Positions 32,316 through 40,578 of a stretch of DNA of 64,000 nt are shown here, piece by piece. The notes under the pieces were generated by a model. That model saw nothing but the letters and a program-made list of their open reading frames with translations. It was not told the origin of the DNA and did not search any database. Position numbers and translations under genes: made by a program. Position 1 is the first letter of the stretch. Each line of letters starts with the position of its first letter. Source of the stretch: an uncultured Lachnospiraceae bacterium (GTDB taxonomy: Bacteria; Bacillota; Clostridia; Lachnospirales; Lachnospiraceae). The stretch is taken from positions 1 through 64,000 of the forward strand of contig CACZJF010000003.1 of NCBI GenBank assembly GCA_902781455.1, in the 5' to 3' direction.

Positions 32316-33926
32316 ATGCGGATACGGAAAAAGTCATTTTTCAGTCTGCTGTTTTTCATTCTTGTCATGATGACAGCCTCCTGCACCATGCAGGAGGTTT
32401 CTCTGGCAGCGTCCGGACAGGAAGAAACGAGACACTATGAGATTACGCTGGAAGGCGGTACGGGGAAAGCAGGCATTCAGTCTCCGGTTGAAGTTCGGTT
32501 CAAAGACGGCAGCATGACGGCGCGCCTTGTCTGGACCAGCAAAAATTATGACTATATGATCGTGGACGGGATCCGGTATGACAATGAAAACGCCGGGGGC
32601 GATTCCACCTTTACGATTCCGGTGAAGCGTCTGGACCAGCCGCTTCCGGTGATCGGTGACACGGTTGCCATGAGCGAGCCGCACGAGATCGCATATGTCA
32701 TCTACTGGGGCGAGGAAGTGGACAGCGGAGCAGGCACGGACAGCCGAGCAGAAGCGGACGACGGCGGGGAGGCGGACACGGACGGTGGCGGGGAAGCGGA
32801 CAGCGGAGCAACCTCGGAACCGTCGGAAACTGAGCAGACGGAAACAGCGCTGGCTGCTGAGGCAATGCGCCGCAGCGGGCTGTCCGAAACCGGAAGCCTT
32901 TCCCTTCTGTACGCGGATCAGTTCGATGTCCGTTTCTACGGGGACTGCACACTGATTCACATAGAAAACACCGGTGACTACCTGCTGATTCCGGAAGGCG
33001 GGAAGGCGCCGGACCAGCTTCCGGAAGATGTCGTGGTGCTGGAAAAGCCTCTGGACACTGCTTATCTGGTGTCCAGCTCCGCGGCGGACCTGATTGAACA
33101 CTGTGGGGCGCTGGACAATATCAGGCTCTCCGGTGTCAGAAAGAGTGACTGGTACAATGCAGCGATCCGGACGGCGATGGAAGAGGGCAGAATTCTCTAT
33201 GCAGGGAAATACAGAGCGCCGGACTATGAGAAGATCCTCGCGGCAGGATGTGACCTTGCGATCGAGAATACGATGATCTTCCATGAGCCTGCGGTGAAGG
33301 AGAAGCTGGAAGAACTTGGCATTCCTGTCCTGGTGGAGCGCTCAAGCTATGAAACACACCCGCTCGGCCGGCTGGAATGGATCAAGCTGTACGGGGTTTT
33401 GTTTGACTGCCAGACGGAAGCGCAGGCGTACTTTGACCGCCAGATGGAAGCAGTCAGACCGATTCTTGAAAAGAAGAGAGATACCGGAAAAACGGTCGTC
33501 TTTTTCTACATTACGGCAGGCGGTCTGGTCAATGTTCGCAGGCCGGGGGATTATATCACGAAGATGATTGAACTGGCCGGCGCAAAGAGCGCGCTTTCAC
33601 GTACAGGCAACGGGGAGGAGTCCTTCTCCTCCATGAACATGCAGATGGAGGATTTCTATCAGGATGCGGCGGACGCGGATATTCTGATCTACAACAGCAC
33701 GATCGGCGGGGAGATCACCTCTGTGGAAGAACTGCTTAAGAAGAGTTCTCTTTTTCAGGATTTCAAGGCAGTGAAAGAAGGCAATGTATATTGTACCCAG
33801 AGAAGTCTCTTTCAGCAGACTTCGGGCATGGCAGATTTTCTGCTGGACCTGGACGCGGTGATTCATGAAGAAGACAGGGACTTTGTGTATTTGAACAGAC
33901 TGGAATCATCCGAAACCAATTCCTGA
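32316..33926 (+). CDS. Corrinoid/metal-chelate ABC transporter binding lipoprotein with an N-terminal accessory domain
   Basis: The start at 32316 follows GAGAGGGATTCT. The 536-residue product begins with a lipoprotein-like signal (FFILVMMTASC, Cys near residue 19). It then has a beta-rich domain (about 38-130: YEITLEGGTGKAGIQSP, DGSMTARLVWTSKNYDYMIV, FTIPVKRLDQPLPVIGDT), a Gly/Asp/Glu-rich linker, and a FepB/BtuF-type binding domain from about 190 (YADQFDVRFYGD, AYLVSSSAADLIEHC, VLVERSSYETHPLGRLEWIK, VKEGNVYCTQ). The accessory domain belongs to a type often attached to haem or metal transport proteins in gut Firmicutes. It feeds the permease and ATPase downstream. Corrinoid is the likely cargo because of the B12 riboswitch. 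Confidence 0.85.
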   Translation: MRIRKKSFFSLLFFILVMMTASCTMQEVSLAASGQEETRHYEITLEGGTGKAGIQSPVEVRFKDGSMTARLVWTSKNYDYMIVDGIRYDNENAGGDSTFTIPVKRLDQPLPVIGDTVAMSEPHEIAYVIYWGEEVDSGAGTDSRAEADDGGEADTDGGGEADSGATSEPSETEQTETALAAEAMRRSGLSETGSLSLLYADQFDVRFYGDCTLIHIENTGDYLLIPEGGKAPDQLPEDVVVLEKPLDTAYLVSSSAADLIEHCGALDNIRLSGVRKSDWYNAAIRTAMEEGRILYAGKYRAPDYEKILAAGCDLAIENTMIFHEPAVKEKLEELGIPVLVERSSYETHPLGRLEWIKLYGVLFDCQTEAQAYFDRQMEAVRPILEKKRDTGKTVVFFYITAGGLVNVRRPGDYITKMIELAGAKSALSRTGNGEESFSSMNMQMEDFYQDAADADILIYNSTIGGEITSVEELLKKSSLFQDFKAVKEGNVYCTQRSLFQQTSGMADFLLDLDAVIHEEDRDFVYLNRLESSETNS

Positions 33927-34062
33927 CGAAACGATCCGTCATTGACTTTGGCAGCGCACAGCGCGAAACAATCCGTAATCGACTTTGGCAGCGCGAAGCG
34001 CGAAACAATCCGTAATCGGCTTTGGCAGCGCGCAGCGTGAAACAATCCGTAATCGGCTTTGG
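33927..34062 (+). repeat. 37-bp tandem repeat, three and two-thirds units
   Basis: Units begin at 33927, 33964, 34001 and 34038. Each full unit reads YGAAACRATCCG, then TCATTGAC or TAATCGRC, then TTTGGCAGCGC and a GCG ending; the last unit is cut short after CTTTGG. Each full unit carries a small GCGC-NNN-GCGY palindrome. The array starts at the stop codon of the binding protein and ends about 15 bases before the permease start, so it sits inside the operon. Confidence 0.95.
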
Positions 34063-34077
34063 AAGGTGAATTATTTG

Positions 34078-35085
34078 ATGAATACAAAGAGATATGCGGC
34101 GGTTTTCTCCCTGGCGGCCGTGTTCATCGCACTGCTCCTTTGGATCAATCTCTCTTTCGGAAGCGCAGAGATATCCGTCCCGGAGCTCTTTCGGATTCTG
34201 TCCGGGGGCGGCGATGAGATGAATCGCAATATTATCTGGAATATCCGGCTGCCGAGAGCTGTTTCGGCAGTCTGGCTGGGCGGGGGACTGGCTCTGTCAG
34301 GGTATCTGCTTCAGACTTTTTTCGGCAACCCGATCGTCGGGCCGTTTGTTCTGGGCATCTCTTCCGGCGCGAAGCTGATGGTGGCACTTACGATGATCTG
34401 GTTCCTGTCAGCGGGGAGAAACCTGAGTCAGGCGGTTATGGTCCTTGCAGCGTTTGCGGGCGCGCTGATCTCGATGGGGTTTGTGCTCCTGATTTCTCTG
34501 AAAGTAAAGAAAATGAGCGTCCTCGTGGTCTGCGGCATCATGATTGGCTATATCTGTTCTGCCATAACGGACTTTGTTGTCACATTCGCGGACGATTCCA
34601 ACATTGTCAATCTGCATAACTGGTCCATGGGGAGCCTGTCCGGCATGAACTGGGATCAGGTCAGGGCGGTCTGCGTGATTACAGTGACCGGGCTGGTACT
34701 GACAGTACTGATGATCAAACCGGTGAGTGCGTACCGGCTGGGAGAAGCCTACGCAAGAAGCGCAGGAGTGAATATTATGCTGCTCCGGGTGATGCTGATT
34801 CTGGTCTCCAGCCTCCTTGCCGCCTGTGTAACCGCATTTGCCGGTCCGATTTCTTTTGTCGGAATTGCGGTTCCGCATCTTGCCAGGACAGCGGTAAACA
34901 GCAATGCGCCCAGGGTGATGATTCCCGCCTGCTTTCTTGGCGGCGCGGCTGTTACGCTTCTGTGTGACTTTGCTGCCCGGACGGTGTTCGCGCCGACAGA
35001 AGTAAGCATCAGTTCCGTGACGGCAGTTCTGCTGGTTCCGGTCGTGATCTTCATGATGATAAAACCAAAACACAGGGATATGTGA
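34078..35085 (+). CDS. Corrinoid/iron-chelate ABC transporter permease (BtuC/FecCD family)
   Basis: A 335-residue membrane protein with about nine or ten hydrophobic segments and the FecCD family marks: IIWNIRLPRAVSAVWLGGGL, LALSGYLLQTFFGNPIVGPF, VLGISSGAKLM, NLHNWSMGSLSGMNWDQV and PISFVGIAVPHLARTAV. The frame is open from 33985 through the tandem repeat, but ATG 34078 with GGAAGGTG upstream gives the natural N-terminus. Its stop overlaps the GTG start of the ATPase-CbiP fusion by four bases. B12 specificity is inferred from the riboswitch and neighbours. Confidence 0.92.
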   Translation: MNTKRYAAVFSLAAVFIALLLWINLSFGSAEISVPELFRILSGGGDEMNRNIIWNIRLPRAVSAVWLGGGLALSGYLLQTFFGNPIVGPFVLGISSGAKLMVALTMIWFLSAGRNLSQAVMVLAAFAGALISMGFVLLISLKVKKMSVLVVCGIMIGYICSAITDFVVTFADDSNIVNLHNWSMGSLSGMNWDQVRAVCVITVTGLVLTVLMIKPVSAYRLGEAYARSAGVNIMLLRVMLILVSSLLAACVTAFAGPISFVGIAVPHLARTAVNSNAPRVMIPACFLGGAAVTLLCDFAARTVFAPTEVSISSVTAVLLVPVVIFMMIKPKHRDM

Positions 35086-37472
35086 GTATGGCAGACTGCA
35101 GAGGGATTCAGACACAGCAATTGAATATCGGGTATGACACGGACCTGATCCGGAAGATCTGCATCGAAGTGAAACCGGGTCAGATTGTCACTCTGATCGG
35201 CCCGAATGGCTGCGGCAAGACAACGCTTCTCAAAACCCTGACAGGTGAGCTGAAGGCCAGAGGCGGCTGCGTGTATCTTGACGGGAAAGACTTTTCTTCG
35301 ATGAAAGAGCGTGAAGCAGCCCGGCATATGTCCATGGTCATGACCGTCAGGGTGAATCCGGATCTGATGACATGCCGTGAGGTGGTGGAGCTCGGCCGGT
35401 ATCCCTATACGGGAAGAGCCGGGATTTTGTCCGGGAGAGATCATGAACTGGTCCGGGAGGCGATGGCGTGGACGAATGTGGAAGAGCTCGCGGAGACATT
35501 TTTCCAGAACATCAGCGACGGTCAGAGACAGCGCGTCATGCTTGCCCGCGCCATCTGCCAGGAGCCGGAGGTTCTGATTCTGGACGAGCCGACGTCCTAT
35601 CTGGATATCAGGCACAAGCTGGATCTTCTGGAAAAGATCCAAAGACTGGCGACGGAGAAGCAGATTGCCGTCCTGATGTCTTTGCATGAGCTGGAGATCG
35701 CGATGCGGATCTCCGATTACGCGGCTGCTCTGGGAGAAGGACGTGTCCTGCGGACAGGGCCTGTGCGGGAAGTATTTGAGGAGGCGTTCATCAGAGACCT
35801 CTATCAGATCAAAGACATGGATACGACGCTGCTTGGAAGCGCCTGCTGGTTTGAGAACAAGGAGGCTGACGGCGCGGAAAACGGCACGCAGGAAGACGTG
35901 AAAGAAGACGCGGAAGTATGGAAAGCAGAGCAGACCGCGTCTCCCGGCAAAGCCAGGGTGATCATGATCCAGGGAACCATGTCGAGTGCCGGCAAGAGTG
36001 TGATTGCGGCAGGACTGTGCAGAATCTTTGCCCAGGACGGTTACCGGACTGCTCCTTTCAAGTCCCAGAATATGGCGCTGAATTCCTGTGTCACGAAGGA
36101 AGGCCTGGAGATGGGCCGGGCACAGGTCATGCAGGCAGAGTGCGCGAAGACAGAGCCTGTGGCGGCCATGAACCCGATTCTGCTGAAGCCGGTTACGGAT
36201 CAGGGGTCACAGGTCATTGTGATGGGCCGTGTCAGGGGAAATATGAGTGCGGCGGACTATTATTCCCGCAGAAAGGAATACGTTCCATGTATTCTCGACG
36301 CGTTCCGGCAGCTGTCAGAAAGCAACGATGTTGTGGTTGTCGAGGGAGCAGGATCTCCTGTCGAACTCAATCTCAAGAAGGACGATATCGTGAATATGGG
36401 ACTGGCCGGCATGATCGACGCGCCCGTTCTTCTCGTCGGGGATATTGACAAAGGGGGCGTCTTTGCGCAGCTGATCGGAACGCTCGACCTTCTGGAGAAG
36501 GAGGAGCGCAGCCGGGTGAAGGGGGTTATCGTCAACAAATTCAGGGGGGATCAGAAGCTCTTTGAGAGCGGTGTCCGGATCCTGGAGGAAAAAGGAAGGA
36601 CAAAGGTTGTCGGTGTTGTTCCATATATGGACGTGAAGCTGGACGATGAGGATTCTCTGTCGGAGCGGTTCCTGGTCCGGCGCGGGCCGGTACAGGAACC
36701 GGAAGCAAAGCAGACAGCGGGAGATTCCGTTCAGATCGGGGTCATTCGCCTCCCGCATATCTCGAATTTTACAGACTTCAATCCGTTCGAGCAGCTTAGA
36801 TGTGTGACCGTAAGGTACGTCCGGTCTTTGCCGGAGCTTGACAATCCTGACATTATCATACTGCCCGGTTCCAAGAATACGATCCGGGATCTGAGATGGC
36901 TGAAGGAAACAGGCCTTGCGGCAGCCATAGAGGAGAAAGCTGCAAAAGGAACCATCCTGATCGGGATCTGCGGCGGCTTTCAGATGCTTGGAAACAGGAT
37001 CGAGGATCCGGAAGGGGTGGAATGCGGAGGCAGCGAAGAAGGACTTGGACTTCTTCGCGTGAACACGGTCCTGGGAGGAGAAAAGAAGCGCTCTGTCTTT
37101 GACGGCAGCATTGTTCATGCCACCGGGGTTTTGTCCCATCTTGCGGGCAGGAGTGTCCAGGGATATGAAATCCATATGGGAAGCACGTATCCGGACGGGG
37201 AAGTATATGAGTTTACGTCCGGGCAGACAGGGTATTGCCGGGACAATATCTACGGCAGTTATGTCCATGGTCTGTTTGACAGGGCAGAAATCATGACTTC
37301 GCTGATGGAGGCAGCCTGCAGCGCGCAAAACAAAGAGGCGGACATCAAAGGGGCTGTGGACTATGCTGCCTTCAAAGAGCAGCAGTATGACATCCTTGCA
37401 CAGACTTTGAGACAGAGCCTGGACATGGACTATCTTTACAGCATAATGGGACTGGTGAAACATGACACTTGA
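35082..37472 (+). CDS. Fusion of an ABC transporter ATPase (BtuD-like) with cobyric acid synthase (CbiP/CobQ)
   Basis: The 796-residue chain joins two proteins normally separate. Residues 1-250 are a FecE/BtuD-type ATPase: GPNGCGKTTLL (40-50), FFQNISDGQRQRVMLARAIC (signature) and VLILDEPTSYLD (Walker B). A polar acidic linker covers about 256-290. Residues 291-796 are CbiP, the glutamine-dependent amidase that aminates four carboxylates of cobyrinic a,c-diamide. They include GTMSSAGKSVIAAGLCRIF, KSQNMALNS, VVEGAGSPVELN, GDIDKGGVFAQ, Cys630 in GICGGFQMLG and His729 in YVHGLFD. GTG 35082 overlaps the permease stop. Both halves keep their catalytic residues, so both should work. Confidence 0.95.
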   Translation: MSMADCRGIQTQQLNIGYDTDLIRKICIEVKPGQIVTLIGPNGCGKTTLLKTLTGELKARGGCVYLDGKDFSSMKEREAARHMSMVMTVRVNPDLMTCREVVELGRYPYTGRAGILSGRDHELVREAMAWTNVEELAETFFQNISDGQRQRVMLARAICQEPEVLILDEPTSYLDIRHKLDLLEKIQRLATEKQIAVLMSLHELEIAMRISDYAAALGEGRVLRTGPVREVFEEAFIRDLYQIKDMDTTLLGSACWFENKEADGAENGTQEDVKEDAEVWKAEQTASPGKARVIMIQGTMSSAGKSVIAAGLCRIFAQDGYRTAPFKSQNMALNSCVTKEGLEMGRAQVMQAECAKTEPVAAMNPILLKPVTDQGSQVIVMGRVRGNMSAADYYSRRKEYVPCILDAFRQLSESNDVVVVEGAGSPVELNLKKDDIVNMGLAGMIDAPVLLVGDIDKGGVFAQLIGTLDLLEKEERSRVKGVIVNKFRGDQKLFESGVRILEEKGRTKVVGVVPYMDVKLDDEDSLSERFLVRRGPVQEPEAKQTAGDSVQIGVIRLPHISNFTDFNPFEQLRCVTVRYVRSLPELDNPDIIILPGSKNTIRDLRWLKETGLAAAIEEKAAKGTILIGICGGFQMLGNRIEDPEGVECGGSEEGLGLLRVNTVLGGEKKRSVFDGSIVHATGVLSHLAGRSVQGYEIHMGSTYPDGEVYEFTSGQTGYCRDNIYGSYVHGLFDRAEIMTSLMEAACSAQNKEADIKGAVDYAAFKEQQYDILAQTLRQSLDMDYLYSIMGLVKHDT

Positions 37473-38550
37473 TACGCTACTGTCCATAACAGTCGAAGCG
37501 CCGGACGAATCTGTCCGCAGGAAGGCTCAGAGAAGATGGGACGCGATTGCGAAGCCGGTGGACGGACTGGGAAAATTCGAGGAGATTGTCTGCCGGGTGG
37601 CTTCGATTCTTCAGGATCCGCTGCCGGATCTGTCAAAAAAAGCGCTGATTATCATGTGCGCAGACAATGGCGTGACGAAAGAAGGGGTTACGCAGACGGA
37701 CCAGAGTGTGACACGCAAAGTGGCAGCACTGATGGGACAGGGAAAAAGCAGCGTGGGCATCATGACGAAGCATTACCCTGTGGACATATTCCCTGTGGAC
37801 GCAGGCATCAACAGTGACGAAACCCCGGAAGGCGTGATCGATCAGAAGGTGGCAAAAGGAACGGCTGATTTTCTGAAGATGCCTGCGATGTCCACGCAGG
37901 AGTGCCTGAAAGGGATTCAGGCAGGGATGGATAGCGTCAGGATGTGCGCGGAGCTCGGATACCGGATCATTGCCACGGGAGAGATGGGGATCGGGAACAC
38001 TACAAGCTCTGCGGCACTTCTGTGCGCGCTCACGGGAATCGCCCCTGAGACAGTCACAGGCAGAGGGGCAGGCCTGTCCGAGGGCGGTATGCAGCGAAAG
38101 CTGCACGTGATCCAGGACGCGCTGCAGCTTCATTTCGGAGAGAGGAAGCGTGCAGGGACATCCTCCGGGCGGGAGGCTTTTGAGGCGCTGAGAAGAGTGG
38201 GCGGCCTTGACCTCGCTGCCCTGACGGGAGTTTTTATCCAGGGCGCGGTCTGCAGGATTCCTGTGGTGATTGACGGACTGATCAGCGCGGTCGCGGCACT
38301 GTGCGCGGAGAAAATCGTCAAAGGCTGCAGTGCGTATATGATCGCTTCCCACCGTGGCAGGGAGCGGGGAACATGGGAAGCGCTGCGCCGTCTGGGCCTG
38401 GAGGCGGTGATTGACGCGGATCTGGCGCTTGGAGAAGGGAGCGGAGCTGTCATGCTGCTGCCGCTTTTGGATATGGCGATGCTGCTCTACCGGGAGGGGA
38501 CGCTCTTTTCTGAGATTGAGATGGAGCAGTATGAGAGGTTTCCCACATGA
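37462..38550 (+). CDS. cobT: Nicotinate-nucleotide--dimethylbenzimidazole phosphoribosyltransferase
   Basis: CobT makes alpha-ribazole phosphate from the lower-ligand base and nicotinate mononucleotide, starting nucleotide-loop assembly. The 362-residue chain shows DGLGKFEEIVCRVASIL, IIMCADNGVTKEGVTQTDQS, GEMGIGNTTSSAAL, VTGRGAGLSEGG and the catalytic-type Glu near the end in DLALGEGSGAVMLLPLLD. It overlaps the CbiP fusion by 11 bases and cobU by four, so translation is tightly coupled. Which base it activates cannot be told from sequence. Confidence 0.96.
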   Translation: MTLDTLLSITVEAPDESVRRKAQRRWDAIAKPVDGLGKFEEIVCRVASILQDPLPDLSKKALIIMCADNGVTKEGVTQTDQSVTRKVAALMGQGKSSVGIMTKHYPVDIFPVDAGINSDETPEGVIDQKVAKGTADFLKMPAMSTQECLKGIQAGMDSVRMCAELGYRIIATGEMGIGNTTSSAALLCALTGIAPETVTGRGAGLSEGGMQRKLHVIQDALQLHFGERKRAGTSSGREAFEALRRVGGLDLAALTGVFIQGAVCRIPVVIDGLISAVAALCAEKIVKGCSAYMIASHRGRERGTWEALRRLGLEAVIDADLALGEGSGAVMLLPLLDMAMLLYREGTLFSEIEMEQYERFPT

Positions 38551-39047
38551 TCATATTGGTGACCGGCACACACAACAGCGGAAAGTCTGCCCTGGCGGAG
38601 GAGCTGGCGATCGGGACCAACGATCCGGTCCGGTACTACCTGGCCACGATGGAAGTGCTTGATGAGGCCGGCAGAAAACGGGTCTTGAAACATCGCCGGC
38701 TAAGGGAAGGGAAAGGCTTTCTTACCATCGAGAGAACCTGCGATGTCACGAAAGCGCTTTCCGATATGAAGGATGCAGCACGGTCGGTCGTTCTTCTGGA
38801 GTGTATGGCGAACCTTGTGGGAAATGAGATGCACCGCGAAACCAGTCTGGAGGAGCGTTCCTTTGTAAGCCGCATCCTGGGGGATATTCAATTCCTGGCT
38901 GCCCATGTTCACAACCTGATTGTCGTGACGAATACCTATGAGAAAGATGCCGAAGGATATGATGACGAAACCAGGGCGTATGTCAGGCTGCTGGATCTTG
39001 TAAATGAGAGGCTGCTGGAATACGCCGACGCCGTATACAGGCGGTGA
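38547..39047 (+). CDS. cobU: Adenosylcobinamide kinase / adenosylcobinamide-phosphate guanylyltransferase
   Basis: CobU phosphorylates adenosylcobinamide and then attaches GMP, activating it for CobS. The 166-residue protein is close to normal length. It has the P-loop GTHNSGKSALAEEL (7-20), YYLATMEVLDE, the region KHRRLREGKGF with His49 as probable guanylylation site, and VVLLECMANLVGNEM. The start overlaps the cobT stop (ATGA). The DETRAYVRLLDLVNERLLEY tail is typical. Confidence 0.92.
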   Translation: MIILVTGTHNSGKSALAEELAIGTNDPVRYYLATMEVLDEAGRKRVLKHRRLREGKGFLTIERTCDVTKALSDMKDAARSVVLLECMANLVGNEMHRETSLEERSFVSRILGDIQFLAAHVHNLIVVTNTYEKDAEGYDDETRAYVRLLDLVNERLLEYADAVYRR

Positions 39048-39102
39048 GCATACAGCCCGGCCATGATGCCCATTTATGCCTGGGTAGAAAGGATACAGAC
39101 GG

Positions 39103-39891
39103 TTGAAGATCTTCAGATGGATGGCTGTCTCACTATCGCTGTACAGCCGGATTCCGATGCCGCGTCTGACATACGCGGAAGACGACATGCAGTACAGTCT
39201 GATCTGGTTTCCGCTGGTCGGGGTTGTGATCGGGGCGCTCATATGCCTGGTGAACATCCCGGACTGTATGAGAGAAGTGCCGGCTGCGGTCAGGATCCTG
39301 CTGAGTCTTTTGATTCCGGTCATCATAACCGGAGGGTTTCATATAGACGGGTTTATGGACACAGAGGACGCGTTGCGTTCCTATGCGCCAGTGAAAAAAA
39401 AGCTTGAGATTCTCAAGGATCCTCACATCGGTGCCTTTGCCGTGATCGGACTGGTCAGAACAGGCCTGATCTTTGCACTGGCCGTGACAGTGATCGTTCT
39501 TTATTCCCAAAGCAGCACGGACAACATCCTGCTTTTTGCCGCGGTGTTCGTGATCGGACGAATCCTGAGCGGCCTGACTTCTCTTCTTTTCCGGAAAGCA
39601 AAAAAGGACGGGATGCTCCGTAAGGAAACGGCAGGGAACCGGAGTGGTGTGATCTGGTGCCTGGCGGTTTGGCTTCTTATATCCGTTGGCTTTGTCCTGT
39701 ACGTGGAGATCGGAAAGGGTGTGCTGCTTCTTCTTGCCTTCGGCGCGTCCACGGCCTGGTACAGGCATCGCGCGTACAGGCTTTTCGGCGGTGTGACAGG
39801 AGATACGGCAGGGCATTATCTGGTATCGGCACAGACCATGGCAGCATCCGTTCTGGCTGCCGTGATTCTGATCAGCAGCCTCTGCCAATGA
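39103..39891 (+). CDS. cobS: Adenosylcobinamide-GDP ribazoletransferase (cobalamin synthase)
   Basis: CobS is the membrane enzyme that joins adenosylcobinamide-GDP to alpha-ribazole (phosphate). The 262-residue chain has about six hydrophobic segments and the family motifs LSLYSRIPMPRLTY near the N-terminus, YSLIWFPLVGVVIGAL, GGFHIDGFMDTEDALRSY (acidic metal motif) and KDPHIGAFAVIG. The start is probably TTG 39103 (MKIFRWMAV) with AAAGGA upstream; ATG 39121 is an alternative. It follows cobU by 55 bases. Confidence 0.93.
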   Translation: MKIFRWMAVSLSLYSRIPMPRLTYAEDDMQYSLIWFPLVGVVIGALICLVNIPDCMREVPAAVRILLSLLIPVIITGGFHIDGFMDTEDALRSYAPVKKKLEILKDPHIGAFAVIGLVRTGLIFALAVTVIVLYSQSSTDNILLFAAVFVIGRILSGLTSLLFRKAKKDGMLRKETAGNRSGVIWCLAVWLLISVGFVLYVEIGKGVLLLLAFGASTAWYRHRAYRLFGGVTGDTAGHYLVSAQTMAASVLAAVILISSLCQ

Positions 39892-39957
39892 TCTGCAGTC
39901 AGGAAAGTGTGCTGAGGCAGACAGAGTGAAGCATTTGCCGTCCAGGCAGGAGAAAGT

Positions 39958-40578
39958 ATGGCACGGAAAAGAGTATACCTGATCCGGCATGGGAAGACAC
40001 CGGGCAACGCGCTGAGAAAATACATCGGAAGGGGGACGGACGAAGCGCTTTCCCCGGAAGGAATGGAAGAGGCAGAGCGCTGCAGACGGTTGACTGACTC
40101 CATGCAGGATTTTCAACAGGACGCGCTGCGCGTATGCGCAAGCCCGATGATCAGGGCACTGCAGACGGCCGGAATTCTTTTTGACAGGCCCGTGACAGCC
40201 ATCAGGGCCCTGGAAGAGATGGATTTTGGTTTGTTTGAAGGGAAAGAGGAAAAAGAGCTGTCGAAGCTGTCTTCCTGGCAGAGCTGGGTGGACGGGGGCT
40301 GCATGGGACAGGTTCCGGGCGGAGAGAATCTGGACGGCTTTATCGACCGGTCTTATGCAGGTTTTCTGGAAGCGCTTGGGGACAAGGCGCTGGACGAGAC
40401 CATCGCCATCGTCTGCCATGGGGGAACGATCATGGCGGTTTTATCAAGGCTTACCGGGGAGCCGTATTTCTCTTTCATGGTACACAATCTGTGTGGATAC
40501 AGGCTGGATCTGGAGACAGAAGATGAGAACATACATCTGGTATCATATGACCGCTTTGGTGGCGGGGATCCTGCTTGA
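39958..40578 (+). CDS. cobC: Alpha-ribazole phosphatase-like histidine phosphatase
   Basis: The 206-residue protein is a histidine phosphatase of the phosphoglycerate-mutase-like superfamily, with catalytic His11 in YLIRHGKTPGNA, Arg in ASPMIRALQTAG, Glu in EEMDFGLFEGKEE and the second His in IAIVCHGGTIMA. In this operon it most likely removes the phosphate in nucleotide-loop assembly. AGGAGAAAGT precedes the start. Its end overlaps the cbiB start by 56 bases in another frame. Confidence 0.88.
   Translation: MARKRVYLIRHGKTPGNALRKYIGRGTDEALSPEGMEEAERCRRLTDSMQDFQQDALRVCASPMIRALQTAGILFDRPVTAIRALEEMDFGLFEGKEEKELSKLSSWQSWVDGGCMGQVPGGENLDGFIDRSYAGFLEALGDKALDETIAIVCHGGTIMAVLSRLTGEPYFSFMVHNLCGYRLDLETEDENIHLVSYDRFGGGDPA

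Noticed and set aside
33927-34062. CRISPR array
   Set aside because: Unit length is in the CRISPR range, but the repeats are contiguous with no spacers, and no cas genes are present.
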